Shown here piece after piece: positions 7,454 through 15,841 of a DNA stretch of 64,000 nt. Position numbers and translations under genes: made by a program. Below the pieces are notes generated by a model. The model did no database searches, was not told the DNA's origin, and saw nothing but the letters and a program-made list of their open reading frames with translations. Position 1 is the first letter of the stretch; each line of letters begins with the position of its first letter. This DNA is from Streptomyces sp. NRRL F-5727 (GTDB taxonomy: Bacteria; Actinomycetota; Actinomycetes; Streptomycetales; Streptomycetaceae): the NCBI RefSeq assembly GCF_000719555.1, contig NZ_JOGX01000006.1:124001-188000 (forward strand). The letters are read 5' to 3'.

Positions 7454-9085
7454 CGTCGACCCCGCACGGAGCTCCTCCGCCGACGTCGGCCGCAGCCGGC
7501 CGTCGAGGAGCAACCGGCGCGTCAGCCCCAGCGACTCCAGGAACGTCAGGTCGTGACTGGCCACGACCAGCGCCCCCTCGTACGCGCGGAGGGCCGCCGT
7601 CAGCTTCCGCACCGACGCCATGTCCAGATTGTTCGTCGGCTCGTCCAGCAGCAACAGCTGCGGAGCGGGCTCCGCGAGCAGCAGCGCCGCCAGCGTCGCC
7701 CGGAACCGCTCCCCGCCCGACAGGCTGCCCACCGGCTGGTCCGCCCGGGCGCCCCGGAACAGGAACCGCGCGAGCCGGGCCCTGATCGCGTTCCCCGACG
7801 CCGCGGGCGCGAACCGGGCCACGTTCTCCACGATGCTCAGCCCGTCGTCGAGGACGTCGAGCCGCTGCGGCAGAAAGCGGAGCGGCACCAGGGTCTCCAC
7901 CTCGCCCGACACGGGTTCCAGCTCCCCGGCGACCGTCCGCAACAGCGTGGTCTTACCGGCCCCGTTACGGCCCACCAGCGCGATCCGCTCCGGGCCCCGC
8001 AGCTCGAACCCGCCCTCGACCCGCGCCCCGTACCGCAGCTCCAGGTCCCTGATCCGCAGCACCTCGCGGCCGGGCGGCACCGAGGTGCGCGGCAGCTCGA
8101 CCCGGATCTCGTCCTCCTCCCGCACCGCCTCCGCCGCCACGTCGAGCCGCTCCCGCGCCTCCGCCAGCCGCTCCGCGTGCAGGTTGCGGTGCTTGCCCGC
8201 CGAGACCTGCGCCGAGCTCCGCCGGGTGTGGGCCACGACCTTCGGCAGCACCTTGTTCTCGAAGCTCTTCTGCGCGTACCGCCTGCGGCGCGCCAGCTTC
8301 ATCCCGGCGTCGGCCAGTTCCCGTCGCTGCCGCTGGACGTCCGCCTCGGCGACCCGCACCATCCGCTCGGCCGCCTCCTGTTCGGCCGCGAGCGCCTCCT
8401 CGTACGCCGACCAGGGGCCGCCGTACCAGCTCACCCCGCCGTCGTGGAGGTCGGCGATCTGGTCGACCCGCTCCAGGAGCTCCCGGTCGTGGCTGACCAC
8501 CACCAGCACCCCGGACCAGCTCTCCACCGTCTCGTAGAGACGCGAACGGGCGTACAGGTCGAGGTTGTTGGTGGGTTCGTCGAGCAGCAGGACGTCCGGC
8601 CGGGCCAGCAGCAGCGCCGCGAGCCGCAGCAGCACGGACTCGCCGCCGGACACCTCGCCGACCGTGCGGTCCAGGCCGATCGAGCCGAGACCGAGCCGGT
8701 CGAGCGTGGCCAGCGCCCGCTCCTCCACGTCCCAGTCGTCGCCGATGACGCCGAAGTGCTCCTCGGCCGTGTCGCCCGCCTCGACGGCGTGCAGCGCGGC
8801 ACGTTTCCGGTCGATGCCGAGGATCTCGTCGACCCGGCGTCCGGTGTCCAGGACCAGGTTCTGCGGGAGATGGCCGATCTCGCCGGCCGTCCGCACGGAG
8901 CCGGCGCTGGGGGTGAGCTCCCCGGCGAGCAGCCGGAGCAGGGTGGACTTCCCCGAGCCGTTCGACCCGACCAGACCGGTACGGCCGGGACCGACCGTCA
9001 CCTTGAGGTCGTCGAAGACCTCGGTGCCGTCCGGCCAGGAGAAGGAGAGCGAGGTGGTGGAGAGAAAGACGGGGTGATGTGACAC
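7439..9085 (-). CDS. ABC-F family ATPase
   Basis: This 548-aa protein has two ABC ATPase domains and no membrane segments, so it acts on ribosomes rather than in transport. Walker A motifs are GSNGSGKST and GRNGAGKTT, signature motifs are VSGGE and LSGGE, and both Walker B regions read LLLDEPTNNLD. A charged linker lies between the domains (about residues 220-330). Some ABC-F proteins protect ribosomes from macrolides, lincosamides or pleuromutilins, while others have housekeeping roles; the sequence alone does not decide. The start GTG at 9085 has GGAGG at ideal spacing. It is preceded by an unusually long leader (about 295 bp), and its TAA stop is the complement of the TTA codon of the convergent gene. 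Confidence 0.93.
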   Translation of the reverse strand: MSHHPVFLSTTSLSFSWPDGTEVFDDLKVTVGPGRTGLVGSNGSGKSTLLRLLAGELTPSAGSVRTAGEIGHLPQNLVLDTGRRVDEILGIDRKRAALHAVEAGDTAEEHFGVIGDDWDVEERALATLDRLGLGSIGLDRTVGEVSGGESVLLRLAALLLARPDVLLLDEPTNNLDLYARSRLYETVESWSGVLVVVSHDRELLERVDQIADLHDGGVSWYGGPWSAYEEALAAEQEAAERMVRVAEADVQRQRRELADAGMKLARRRRYAQKSFENKVLPKVVAHTRRSSAQVSAGKHRNLHAERLAEARERLDVAAEAVREEDEIRVELPRTSVPPGREVLRIRDLELRYGARVEGGFELRGPERIALVGRNGAGKTTLLRTVAGELEPVSGEVETLVPLRFLPQRLDVLDDGLSIVENVARFAPAASGNAIRARLARFLFRGARADQPVGSLSGGERFRATLAALLLAEPAPQLLLLDEPTNNLDMASVRKLTAALRAYEGALVVASHDLTFLESLGLTRRLLLDGRLRPTSAEELRAGSTSEVE

Positions 9086-9380
9086 GAGGGCCTCCGGTGC
9101 CGCGAGCACGGTACGAGCGTGGGCGTGGTGCGACGCGTGAGACACCGGGGCGCGGGCAGCGTGGGGAACGGCTCGTCCACCGAGGTCGAGAACGGCACGC
9201 ACGGCACGGGGCACGGGCGCGGCACGGTGTCTCGGGACCTCAGAGGTACAACGTTCCTTCTCCGATCGGGAGGCGATCTGACCTCACCGACGGTAGGACC
9301 GCTCGGGCGGAGGGGACAACCGGTTTTCGGCGGACCGCTCGAGGCGGACCGCTCGGAGTGGACCGTTCAGGACGGGCCGT
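9086..9380 (-). promoter_or_regulatory. Long leader of the ABC-F gene with a 9-bp inverted repeat
   Basis: No gene with its own ribosome binding site is evident here. GAGACACCG (9139-9147) and CGGTGTCTC (9225-9233) can pair across 77 nt, and repeated CGGCACG/GGCACG words (about 9193-9226) fill the loop. ABC-F resistance genes are often controlled by transcription attenuation in such leaders; that is a suggestion only. A 43-codon open extension in frame with the ABC-F gene also crosses this region. Confidence 0.35.
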
Positions 9381-9797
9381 TCAGGGCAGCTCGCCCAGGA
9401 GCGCGGCCAGGTCCCGGTCCCAGTCCAGGTACTGGTGCTCGCGCCCGGCCGGCACCAGGTGCTGCGAGCGCTCCAGGAAGCGGCGCAGCTCCGAGGTGCG
9501 CACATGGACCATCGCCACGCCCTCCGGGGCGTGGAACTCCACCACGGTGCGGTCGTAGCCGTACGGACGGAGCCGTACGTCCCCGTCCCCGGCGGGCCGT
9601 TCGACCCCCTGCGCCAGCAGCTCCCGGGCGAAGGCCCAGGAGACCTCGACGCCCTCCAGGGTGGCCGGCGGCGGGAAGGCCATGCTGACGGCGTACGGGT
9701 CCTCACGGTCGTAGCGCAGGGTGGCGGGGACGGTCTCCATCCGGGGTGCGGAAGCGACCAGACGGGCCTGGACGGGTTGCTCGATCACGGCGGACAC
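9381..9797 (-). CDS. SsgA-like sporulation/cell-division regulator (SALP)
   Basis: This 138-aa protein belongs to the SsgA-like family, unique to sporulating actinomycetes, whose members place septa and control spore-wall events. Family landmarks are LRYDREDPYAVSMAFP near residue 25, SWAFARELLAQGVERP near 55, GDVRLRP, and the C-terminal FLERSQHLVPAG followed by LDWDRDLAALL. The GTG at 9797 has AGGAG upstream; longer readings to 9893 have no ribosome binding site. It is monocistronic. I cannot assign it to SsgA, SsgB or another named member with confidence. Confidence 0.92.
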   Translation of the reverse strand: MSAVIEQPVQARLVASAPRMETVPATLRYDREDPYAVSMAFPPPATLEGVEVSWAFARELLAQGVERPAGDGDVRLRPYGYDRTVVEFHAPEGVAMVHVRTSELRRFLERSQHLVPAGREHQYLDWDRDLAALLGELP

Positions 9798-9940
9798 GGC
9801 GAACTCCTCTCGCGCGGTTGCGATCCTGTGCGTCTCCCCGACACCAGGGCACCTGACACCCGTCAAGACGAGCGGAACCGCCGGAACGTGCACCGGACCC
9901 CTACGTGAGGTGCGTCACCGCGCCGAACCGGAGGACGTCT

Positions 9941-10423
9941 CTAGCGCTCCTCGGCCACGTCGTCGTCGGGCTCCGCGCAGGGCCCCGAGTGGTCGCAGTA
10001 CGGCTGGTTCGCCGAGGCCCCGCAGCCGCAGAGCAGCGCCCGGGTCTCGTGTCGCACCCCCTGCTCGCCCGCGACCAGCAGATCGCCCCGGACCCTCAGC
10101 TGGCCCGACGGCTTCCGGCGCACGGTGGTCGGCACGTCCGGCGCCTCCTCCGCGCCGACGCCCGCCGCCGGGTGGTACTGGAGCGCCCCCGAGGGGCAGC
10201 GCCGGATCACCTCGGCCACCCGCTCCGGCACGGCCGCGTCGGGCAGCACCCAGGGGCGGCGGGACAGGTCGAAGACCTCGGGCAGACCGTGGACGCACTC
10301 GGCCGCGTGCAGGCAGCGCCGCGGCTCGAACGTGACGGTGATCCCCTCGCCGTCGTACTCCTTCAGCCGCGGCTTCCCGCCGGTCGGGGATTCGGTCCCC
10401 GGCTCCGCTGTTCCCTCGGTCAT
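9941..10423 (-). CDS. Fused (4Fe-4S) mono-cluster / CDGSH iron-sulfur protein
   Basis: This 160-aa protein contains two iron-sulfur modules. Residues about 25-85 form a divergent mono-cluster ferredoxin-like domain with EPRRCLHAAECVHG and RRCPSGALQY. The C-terminal part carries a CDGSH-type motif, CGCGASANQPYCDHS, giving the 3Cys-1His ligands of a [2Fe-2S] cluster. It is probably a small cytoplasmic electron-transfer or redox-sensing protein. It stands alone, divergent from a secreted beta-propeller gene. Confidence 0.88.
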   Translation of the reverse strand: MTEGTAEPGTESPTGGKPRLKEYDGEGITVTFEPRRCLHAAECVHGLPEVFDLSRRPWVLPDAAVPERVAEVIRRCPSGALQYHPAAGVGAEEAPDVPTTVRRKPSGQLRVRGDLLVAGEQGVRHETRALLCGCGASANQPYCDHSGPCAEPDDDVAEER

Positions 10424-10535
10424 GCGCCCAGCCTAGGAACGCCCGCCGCGCCCCGCACTCCGGCGGAGCCGGGCCGGGACCCGGACCGGACGCCCTCTGG
10501 ACGGGCCCCGGCCACCGCCGCTAGCTTCCGGCGCC

Positions 10536-11651
10536 ATGACACCTGTGCGAAAGATGCGAACGGCGCGACGCACGATGACGGCGGGACTGCTGGGGGCGGC
10601 GCTGGCGCTCTCCCTCGCGGCCCCCGCGCGGGCCGGGGAGACCCCCGCGGCCCCCGCGGCCGCCACCTCCGCCGACGGCTGGCGGCTCACCCCCACCGGG
10701 ACCGACGCCCGCTTCCGGGGCCTGGCCGCGGTGGACCGGCACACCGCCTGGGCCGCCGGCTCCCGGGGCACCGTCCTGCGCACCACCGACGCGGGCCGCA
10801 GCTGGCGGAACGTCTCACCCGCCGGCGCCGAGGGCCTGCAGTTCCGCGACGTCGAGGCGTTCGACGCCCGCCGGGCCGTCGTCCTCGCCATCGGCGAGGG
10901 CGAGGCGTCCCGGCTGCTGCGCACCGAGGACGGCGGCGCCACCTGGACCGAGACCTTCCGCAACACCGACCCGCGCGCCTTCTACGACTGCGTGACCTTC
11001 CTCGACCGCCGCAACGGCCTCGCCCTGAGCGACCCCGTCGACGGCAGGTTCCGCATCCTCTCCACCCGCGACGGCGGCCGCAGCTGGGAGGTCCTGCCGG
11101 ACGCCGGGATGCCCGCCGCCCTGCCCGGCGAGGCGGGCTTCGCCGCGAGCGGCCAGTGCCTGGTCACGGCGGCGACCGGCGGGCGGGACGTCTGGTTCGC
11201 GACCGGCGGCGCCGCCACCGCCCGCGTCTTCCACTCGGCGGACCGGGGCCGCACCTGGACCGTCACCGACAGCCCGGTCCCGGCCGGCGACCCGGCCAGG
11301 GGCGTCTTCGCGCTCGCCTTCCGCGACCGCCACCACGGCCTCGCCGTCGGCGGCGACTACCGGGCCGGAGAGCCCTCGCCGCGGGCCGCCGCCGTCACCG
11401 CCGACGGCGGCCGCACCTGGACCCCGTCCGACACGCCCCCGCCCGCCTACCGCTCCGGCGTCGCCTGGCTCCCGCACGGCGGGGACGCCGCCCTCGCCGT
11501 CGGACCCACCGGCACCGACCTCACCCGCGACGGCGGCCGCACCTGGCGGACCGTGGACACCGGCTCGTACGACACCGTGGACTGCACCCCGGACGGCGGC
11601 TGCTGGGCCGCGGGCGAGAAGGGCCGGATCGCCGTCCTCGCCCGCCCGTGA
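10536..11651 (+). CDS. Secreted Asp-box (BNR-like) beta-propeller protein
   Basis: This 371-aa exported protein has a basic signal peptide (residues 1 to about 32, ending ARA-GE). At least six Asp-box repeats of the S/T-x-D-x-G-x-T/S-W type follow: TTDAGRSW, TEDGGATW, TRDGGRSW, SADRGRTW, TADGGRTW and TRDGGRTW. These mark a seven-bladed propeller like Ycf48/HCF136 or sialidase-fold proteins. No sialidase catalytic residues can be identified, so an enzymatic role is not claimed; oxidoreductase labels in databases for this family are historical. A TAGCTT box lies only 8 bp before the ATG, suggesting a very short or absent 5' leader. Confidence 0.88.
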   Translation: MTPVRKMRTARRTMTAGLLGAALALSLAAPARAGETPAAPAAATSADGWRLTPTGTDARFRGLAAVDRHTAWAAGSRGTVLRTTDAGRSWRNVSPAGAEGLQFRDVEAFDARRAVVLAIGEGEASRLLRTEDGGATWTETFRNTDPRAFYDCVTFLDRRNGLALSDPVDGRFRILSTRDGGRSWEVLPDAGMPAALPGEAGFAASGQCLVTAATGGRDVWFATGGAATARVFHSADRGRTWTVTDSPVPAGDPARGVFALAFRDRHHGLAVGGDYRAGEPSPRAAAVTADGGRTWTPSDTPPPAYRSGVAWLPHGGDAALAVGPTGTDLTRDGGRTWRTVDTGSYDTVDCTPDGGCWAAGEKGRIAVLARP

Positions 11652-11691
11652 GGCCCGGGCGGGAGGCCGCCCCACGCGGGAGGCGGCCGGG

Positions 11692-11991
11692 TCAGGCCGG
11701 CGGCTGCTCGCGGTAGCCGGCCAGGCCCTCGACGGTCTTCGACGCGTAGAACTCGGTGATCCGGTACGCGCACACGCCCTCGGCGCTGAAGGGGTCGGCC
11801 GCCGCGATCCGCTCGATCGCGGCCCGGTCGACCCCGGCCGCCAGGATCACCCCGCCGTCCCGCGGGTTCTTCCGCCCCGACGCGAGGAACACCCCGGCGG
11901 CGTACTGCTCGTCCAGCCAGGCGATGTGCGCGTCCATGAGGGCGTCCGCCCGCTCGACGGGCGCCGTGTAGGTCAATTCGAGTACGAACAT
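11692..11991 (-). CDS. YciI family protein
   Basis: This is a 99-aa single-domain protein of the YciI/YCII fold (ferredoxin-like), beginning MFVLELTYTAPVERADALMDAH. It keeps the His-Asp pair, with the histidine in MDAHIAWLDEQ, and the FSAEGVCAYRITEF core. Family members are small putative dehalogenase-like or chaperone-like enzymes with no settled reaction. It lies 35 bp upstream of the stop-facing end of the preceding SUKH gene and is read in the same direction. Confidence 0.9.
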   Translation of the reverse strand: MFVLELTYTAPVERADALMDAHIAWLDEQYAAGVFLASGRKNPRDGGVILAAGVDRAAIERIAAADPFSAEGVCAYRITEFYASKTVEGLAGYREQPPA

Positions 11992-12026
11992 GCGTGCAAG
12001 GCTACCGGCGGGGGCCGCCCCCGCGA

Positions 12027-12587
12027 TCAGCAGTCCGGCACCAGGCGGGGCTGCTCGAAACGGTGCTCCGCCGGCTTCAGCACCTCGAACAGGTAGCCGA
12101 AGTACGAGGTCTCCACCGTGCCCGTGAGCACCCCCAGCAGGAAGGCGGCGCACCCCGGCCCGTGCCGCTCCCAGAGCGGGCCGCGGCCCTCGTTGTAGAG
12201 GACGGGCCACTCGTCGGGGTGCGCGTCCGGCAGCACCAGCCAGTACAGGAAGGCCCCCGACCCCTCCTCGTACGCCCACGGCACCACCCGCGCCCCCGGC
12301 TCCCTCAGCTCCGCGGGCCACTCCTCGTCCTCCCACTCCCGCAACGACTCCAGGATCTCGGTCCGTTCGGCGGTCTGCGCGACCAGGTCGAGGTGGGCGC
12401 GGCCGGCGTCCGGGGCCAGCAGCCACACCGTCTCGTCGAAGACCCCGGGGCCGTACGTCTCGACCAGCCGTCGGTAGTCGGCGGGGAGCGGCACCCCGAG
12501 CGCGCGCTCGGTCCCCGCCCAGTCCACGGCGGGCGGCGGCTCGGCGGGCGGCGGGCAGAGGCGTACGAGGGCGTCGATCGCGGTCAT
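12027..12587 (-). CDS. SMI1/KNR4 (SUKH) family protein
   Basis: This 186-aa soluble protein has the SUKH signature near its N-terminus (LGVPLPADYRRLVETYGPGVF) and a later WPVLYNEGRGPLWERHG segment. SUKH proteins are common immunity proteins against nuclease toxins but also occur as orphan regulators. No toxin gene is adjacent, so an immunity role is not supported by context. It is probably cotranscribed with the YciI gene (35 bp apart) and is divergent from endonuclease V. Confidence 0.9.
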   Translation of the reverse strand: MTAIDALVRLCPPPAEPPPAVDWAGTERALGVPLPADYRRLVETYGPGVFDETVWLLAPDAGRAHLDLVAQTAERTEILESLREWEDEEWPAELREPGARVVPWAYEEGSGAFLYWLVLPDAHPDEWPVLYNEGRGPLWERHGPGCAAFLLGVLTGTVETSYFGYLFEVLKPAEHRFEQPRLVPDC

Positions 12588-12649
12588 CCGGGGAAGCTAC
12601 CGCACCCCGCCGACAGGGGCGCAGGACGCCGTCGCCGTAGGGTGGCCGC

Positions 12650-13342
12650 ATGGGGATCATCGGGGTTCCGGCGGGCTGGCCCGCCGACCAGGAGACGGCG
12701 CTGGACGTCCAACGCGAGCTGCGGGGACGGCTCGTGCTGGACGAGGAGGGCCCGGCGGCGGGCACGGGACACGTCACGGGGCTCGACGTGGCGTACGACG
12801 ACGAGCGGGACCTCGTCGCCGCCGCGGCCGTGGTGCTGGACGCCCGGACCCTCGCGGTCGTCGAGGAGGCGACCGCCGTGGGGCGGGTCTCCTTCCCGTA
12901 CGTCCCCGGGCTCCTCGCCTTCCGCGAGATCCCCACCGTGCTGGCCGCGCTCGACGCCCTCACCGCCGACCCCGGCCTCCTGGTCTGCGACGGTTACGGC
13001 CTCGCCCACCCGCGCCGGTTCGGGCTCGCCGCCCACCTCGGCGTGCTCACCGGCCGGCCCGCGATCGGCGTCGCCAAGAACCCCTTCACCTTCGCCCACG
13101 ACCAACCGGGCCAGGACCGGGGCGACTTCGCGCCGCTGCTCGCCGACGGCGAGGAGGTCGGCCGGGCGCTGCGGACCCGGAGCGGGGTCAAGCCCGTCTT
13201 CGTCTCCGTCGGCCACCGCGTCTCCCTCGACAACGCCTGCGCCCACACCCTCGCCCTCACCCCGCGCTACCGGCTCCCCGAGACCACCCGGCACGCCGAC
13301 GCCCTCTGCCGGGGCGCCCTCAAGGAGGCCCTCGCCACCTAG
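12650..13342 (+). CDS. nfi: Endonuclease V (deoxyinosine 3' endonuclease)
   Basis: This 230-aa DNA repair enzyme cleaves the second phosphodiester bond 3' to deoxyinosine, starting repair of deaminated adenine. All family blocks are present: GLDVAYDD with the catalytic Asp (about residue 45), the Tyr-Pro-Gly block YVPGLLAFRE, the DGYGLAHPRRFGLAAHLG block with Asp, GVAKNPF, and SGVKPVFVSVGHRVSLDNA at the C-terminal side. Length matches bacterial Nfi. The ATG at 12650 follows the family start. It is transcribed alone. Confidence 0.95.
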   Translation: MGIIGVPAGWPADQETALDVQRELRGRLVLDEEGPAAGTGHVTGLDVAYDDERDLVAAAAVVLDARTLAVVEEATAVGRVSFPYVPGLLAFREIPTVLAALDALTADPGLLVCDGYGLAHPRRFGLAAHLGVLTGRPAIGVAKNPFTFAHDQPGQDRGDFAPLLADGEEVGRALRTRSGVKPVFVSVGHRVSLDNACAHTLALTPRYRLPETTRHADALCRGALKEALAT

Positions 13343-13412
13343 GCACGTACCAGCGGCGTCTGAGTACCCGTACGGATGCCCGTTGTCAGACCCCCGCGGC
13401 ACAGTGGCCTCC

Positions 13413-13550
13413 ATGACAACCCCCGTCACCACACGCCACCGCCGTTCCACGGACCGCGCGATGCCCGTCGTCCTCGCCGTCGCCGCGCTCTCCGCGCTCG
13501 CCTGGACCTGCGCCATCCTGTACGTGCTCGCCGACTGGACCACCGGATGA
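13413..13550 (+). CDS. Small single-TM membrane protein (45 aa), coupled to the VOC gene
   Basis: This 45-aa frame starts at an ATG at 13413, has a basic N-terminus (TRHRRSTDR), and one clear hydrophobic helix (about residues 19-41). Its stop overlaps the start of the next gene as ATGA, so translation of the two is likely coupled. The region upstream holds GTACCCGTAC (13364-13373), a possible regulatory dyad. No family is recognised. Confidence 0.6.
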   Translation: MTTPVTTRHRRSTDRAMPVVLAVAALSALAWTCAILYVLADWTTG

Positions 13551-13933
13551 CCGGGCGGCTGCGGTGCGTCGTGCTCGACTGCCCCGACGCGCGTGAACTC
13601 GCCGGTTTCTACCGCGCGATGCTCGGCGGCGAGATCACCGCGCCCGACCCGGGGCTCGCCGTCGGAGCGGGCTCCGCCGTGCTGCGCGACGCGCACGGAC
13701 CGGTCCTCGCCTTCCAGGACGTCGCCGACCACCGGCCGCCCGTCTGGGGCGCCCCCGAGCAGCAGTTCCTCCTCGACGTCCGGGTCCCGGACCCGGCCGC
13801 CGCCCACGAGGCGGTGCTCGCCCTCGGAGCCGTACCCCTCGGCGAGGGCGGGGGAGACGGAGACGCCGCCCGGCCGCTCTGGCGGGTGTACGCCGATCCG
13901 GCCGGGCACCCGTTCCGGCTCATGGGGGAGTAG
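13547..13933 (+). CDS. VOC superfamily (glyoxalase/bleomycin-resistance-like) protein
   Basis: This 128-aa protein has a single paired beta-alpha-beta-beta-beta fold: CVVLDCPDARELAGFYRAMLGGEI at the N-terminus and a final strand, VYADPAGHPFRLM. It most resembles the glyoxalase-like domain type with unknown substrate. The start overlaps the upstream small membrane protein by 4 bp (ATGA), a spacing that normally means cotranslation. Confidence 0.88.
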   Translation: MTGRLRCVVLDCPDARELAGFYRAMLGGEITAPDPGLAVGAGSAVLRDAHGPVLAFQDVADHRPPVWGAPEQQFLLDVRVPDPAAAHEAVLALGAVPLGEGGGDGDAARPLWRVYADPAGHPFRLMGE

Positions 13934-13993
13934 GCCCCGGCGCCCTTCCCCGCACCGGATTTGACCGGGCCGCACCGGGGGAAGGAAGACGGG

Positions 13994-14425
13994 ATGGACC
14001 TGCACACCACACCCCGACGACTCGTCTCCTCCGGCTCCCCGCTGGAACCGCAGATCGGCTTCTCCCGCGCCGTACGGCACGGCCCGTACGTCTCCGTCGC
14101 CGGCACCGCGCCGATCGCGCCCGACGGCACCACCACCGCGCCCGGCGACGTCTACGCCCAGACCGTGCGCTGTCTCGACATCGCCGAGGCGGCCCTCCGC
14201 GAGGCGGGCGCCCGCCTGGAGGACGTCGTCCGCACCCGCGTCCTGCTCACCGACGCCACCGCCTGGCGCGAGGCGGCCCGCGCGCACGGCGAGCGGTTCG
14301 CCGCCGTCCGTCCCGCCTGCACCTTCATGGAGGTGTCCCGGTTCATCGACCCGGCGTGGCTGGTCGAGATCGAGGTCGACGCCGTGGTGGTCGACCACAG
14401 CGCCCCCGACATGGTCGGCTGGTGA
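13994..14425 (+). CDS. RidA/YjgF family protein
   Basis: This 143-aa protein belongs to the Rid family. Landmarks are SRAVRHGPYVSVAGTAPI, the helix AGARLEDVVRTRVLLTDAT, the conserved arginine of RTRV, and VRPACTFMEVS near the end. Canonical RidA deaminates reactive enamine intermediates of PLP enzymes; this subgroup (often called YjgF-like, with the FMEVSRF end) may have another substrate. The start ATG at 13994 follows GAAGGAAG. Confidence 0.92.
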   Translation: MDLHTTPRRLVSSGSPLEPQIGFSRAVRHGPYVSVAGTAPIAPDGTTTAPGDVYAQTVRCLDIAEAALREAGARLEDVVRTRVLLTDATAWREAARAHGERFAAVRPACTFMEVSRFIDPAWLVEIEVDAVVVDHSAPDMVGW

Positions 14426-14449
14426 ACCGGGCGTGAGACCGGGGGGCCG

Positions 14450-15655
14450 CTACTCCTGGTGCGCCACCCGGAAGCGCAGCCCCGCCGCCCGCAGCCGGGT
14501 GATGAGCGCGTCCCCCATCGCCACCGCCGTCGTGACCTGGCCCGCCGTCTCGGGCAGCGGGTCCAGGGCGAGGCAGAGCGCCGACTCGGCGAGCATCTTC
14601 GCCGTCTCGTCGTAGCCCGGATCGCCGCCCGACACCTCGGTGAAGACCCGCCGCCCGCCGCCCTCGCCGACGAACCGGACCGTGAACCAGCTGCGCGCCC
14701 GCCGCTCGGCCGACGGGCCGGAGCCCGCCTCGTAACGGTCCATCATCCACCGGCGCAGCGGCGGCAGTTGGGCCGCCGTGACGGCCGCGCCGATCGCCGC
14801 CGTGCCGCCGAGCGCCATCGGCAGGGTCTTCACCGAGGCGTAGTGGCGGTAGCGGAAGTCGGGGCCGTACCGTTCGAGGGAGGCCGCCGACCGGGCCACC
14901 ACCTGCGGGTCCAGGGTGGGCAGCGGCAGCGCCCAGGTGCCCGTCTCGGTGCTGAACCGGGGCGCCCCCAGCGGCGCGCGGGCCCGCCGGCCCACCAGCC
15001 GGGGCGCGTGCAGCCGGCGCTCGTGGGCGGCCCGCAGGATCTCCCGGCCGCGCCCGAAGGCGGTCAGCGCGGAGGCGAAGGTGCCGCCGGAGAAGACGGC
15101 GCCGGCCCGGACGAAGCCGTCGACGCGCAGCGGTACGCCCTCCGGCAGCCGCTCCACGGTGAAGAGGACGCCGAGGTCGTGCGGGACGGAGTCGAAGCCG
15201 CAGGCGTGCACCAGCCGGGCGCCGGTCTCCCGGGCGCGGGCGTCGTGGCGGACGTACATGAGGTCGACGAACTCGGCCTCGCCGGTCAGGTCGAGGTAGT
15301 CCGTGCCGGCGTCCGCGCAGGCGGCGACCAGTCCCTCGCCGTACCAGACGTAGGGGCCGACGGTGGAGGCCACCACCCGCGCCGACTCCGCGAGCGCGCG
15401 CAGCGAGGCGGGGTCGCCGGAGTCGGCGACGAGCAGGGGTACGTCGGCGAGGTGCGGCCGGCCGGCGGCGAGCCGGTCCCGCAGCGCCGCCAGCCTGGCG
15501 GCCGAGCGTCCGGCGAGGGCCCAGCGGCACCCGGCGGGGGCGTGCTCGGCCAGATACTCCGCGGTGAGCTCGCCCACGAACCCGGTCGCCCCGAACAGGA
15601 CCACGTCGTAGCGCCGTCCGCCGGGGTCCCGCCCCGTGTCCGCCCCTGTCTCCAT
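14450..15655 (-). CDS. Saccharopine-dehydrogenase-like NAD(P)-binding protein (trans-acting enoyl reductase type)
   Basis: This 401-aa protein begins with a Rossmann fold (VVLFGATGFVGELTAEYL, residues 17-34). It continues with VVASTVGPYVWYGEGLVAAC, TDYLDLTGE and CGFDSVPHDLG, all typical of the family that includes mycobacterial trans-acting enoyl reductases of phthiocerol lipid synthesis. A hydrophobic segment around residues 285-300 may anchor it to the membrane. It is divergent from the beta-oxidation genes and shares their promoter region, which fits a role in fatty-acyl or polyketide-lipid metabolism. Substrate is unknown. Confidence 0.9.
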   Translation of the reverse strand: METGADTGRDPGGRRYDVVLFGATGFVGELTAEYLAEHAPAGCRWALAGRSAARLAALRDRLAAGRPHLADVPLLVADSGDPASLRALAESARVVASTVGPYVWYGEGLVAACADAGTDYLDLTGEAEFVDLMYVRHDARARETGARLVHACGFDSVPHDLGVLFTVERLPEGVPLRVDGFVRAGAVFSGGTFASALTAFGRGREILRAAHERRLHAPRLVGRRARAPLGAPRFSTETGTWALPLPTLDPQVVARSAASLERYGPDFRYRHYASVKTLPMALGGTAAIGAAVTAAQLPPLRRWMMDRYEAGSGPSAERRARSWFTVRFVGEGGGRRVFTEVSGGDPGYDETAKMLAESALCLALDPLPETAGQVTTAVAMGDALITRLRAAGLRFRVAHQE

Positions 15656-15746
15656 CGAGCCCCACTCCCGTCCCTCGGCGATGTCGTCGGCGGAGGATAG
15701 CGGACCGGTCGTCCCGCCGGGCGGCCCGGCCGCCCGGTCGAATTTC

Positions 15747-15793
15747 CAAGCGCTTGCTCGGCCGGGGGGCTTGTGCCGAGTGGAACGCGTTCC
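15747..15793. promoter_or_regulatory. Two perfect palindromes in the shared promoter region of the lipid genes
   Basis: CAAGCGCTTG (15747-15756) and GGAACGCGTTCC (15782-15793) lie between the divergent reductase gene (start 15655) and the CoA-transferase gene (start 15842). Near-direct repeats GTGTTAC and GTGTCAC follow at about 15803-15823. These are good candidate binding sites for TetR-type acyl-CoA-responsive regulators, but the regulator is not identified. Confidence 0.45.
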
Positions 15794-15841
15794 TAGCATC
15801 TCCGGTGTTACATCATTGGTGTCACACACTCTGGGGGCTCG

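Noticed and set aside
10536..11651. Sialidase identity for the Asp-box protein
   Set aside because: Asp-boxes are present, but no arginine triad or Tyr/Glu nucleophile pair of sialidases could be picked out, so only a propeller fold is claimed.
12027..12587. SUKH protein as immunity gene of a toxin system
   Set aside because: No toxin, polymorphic-toxin or secretion gene is adjacent; the neighbours are YciI and endonuclease V.
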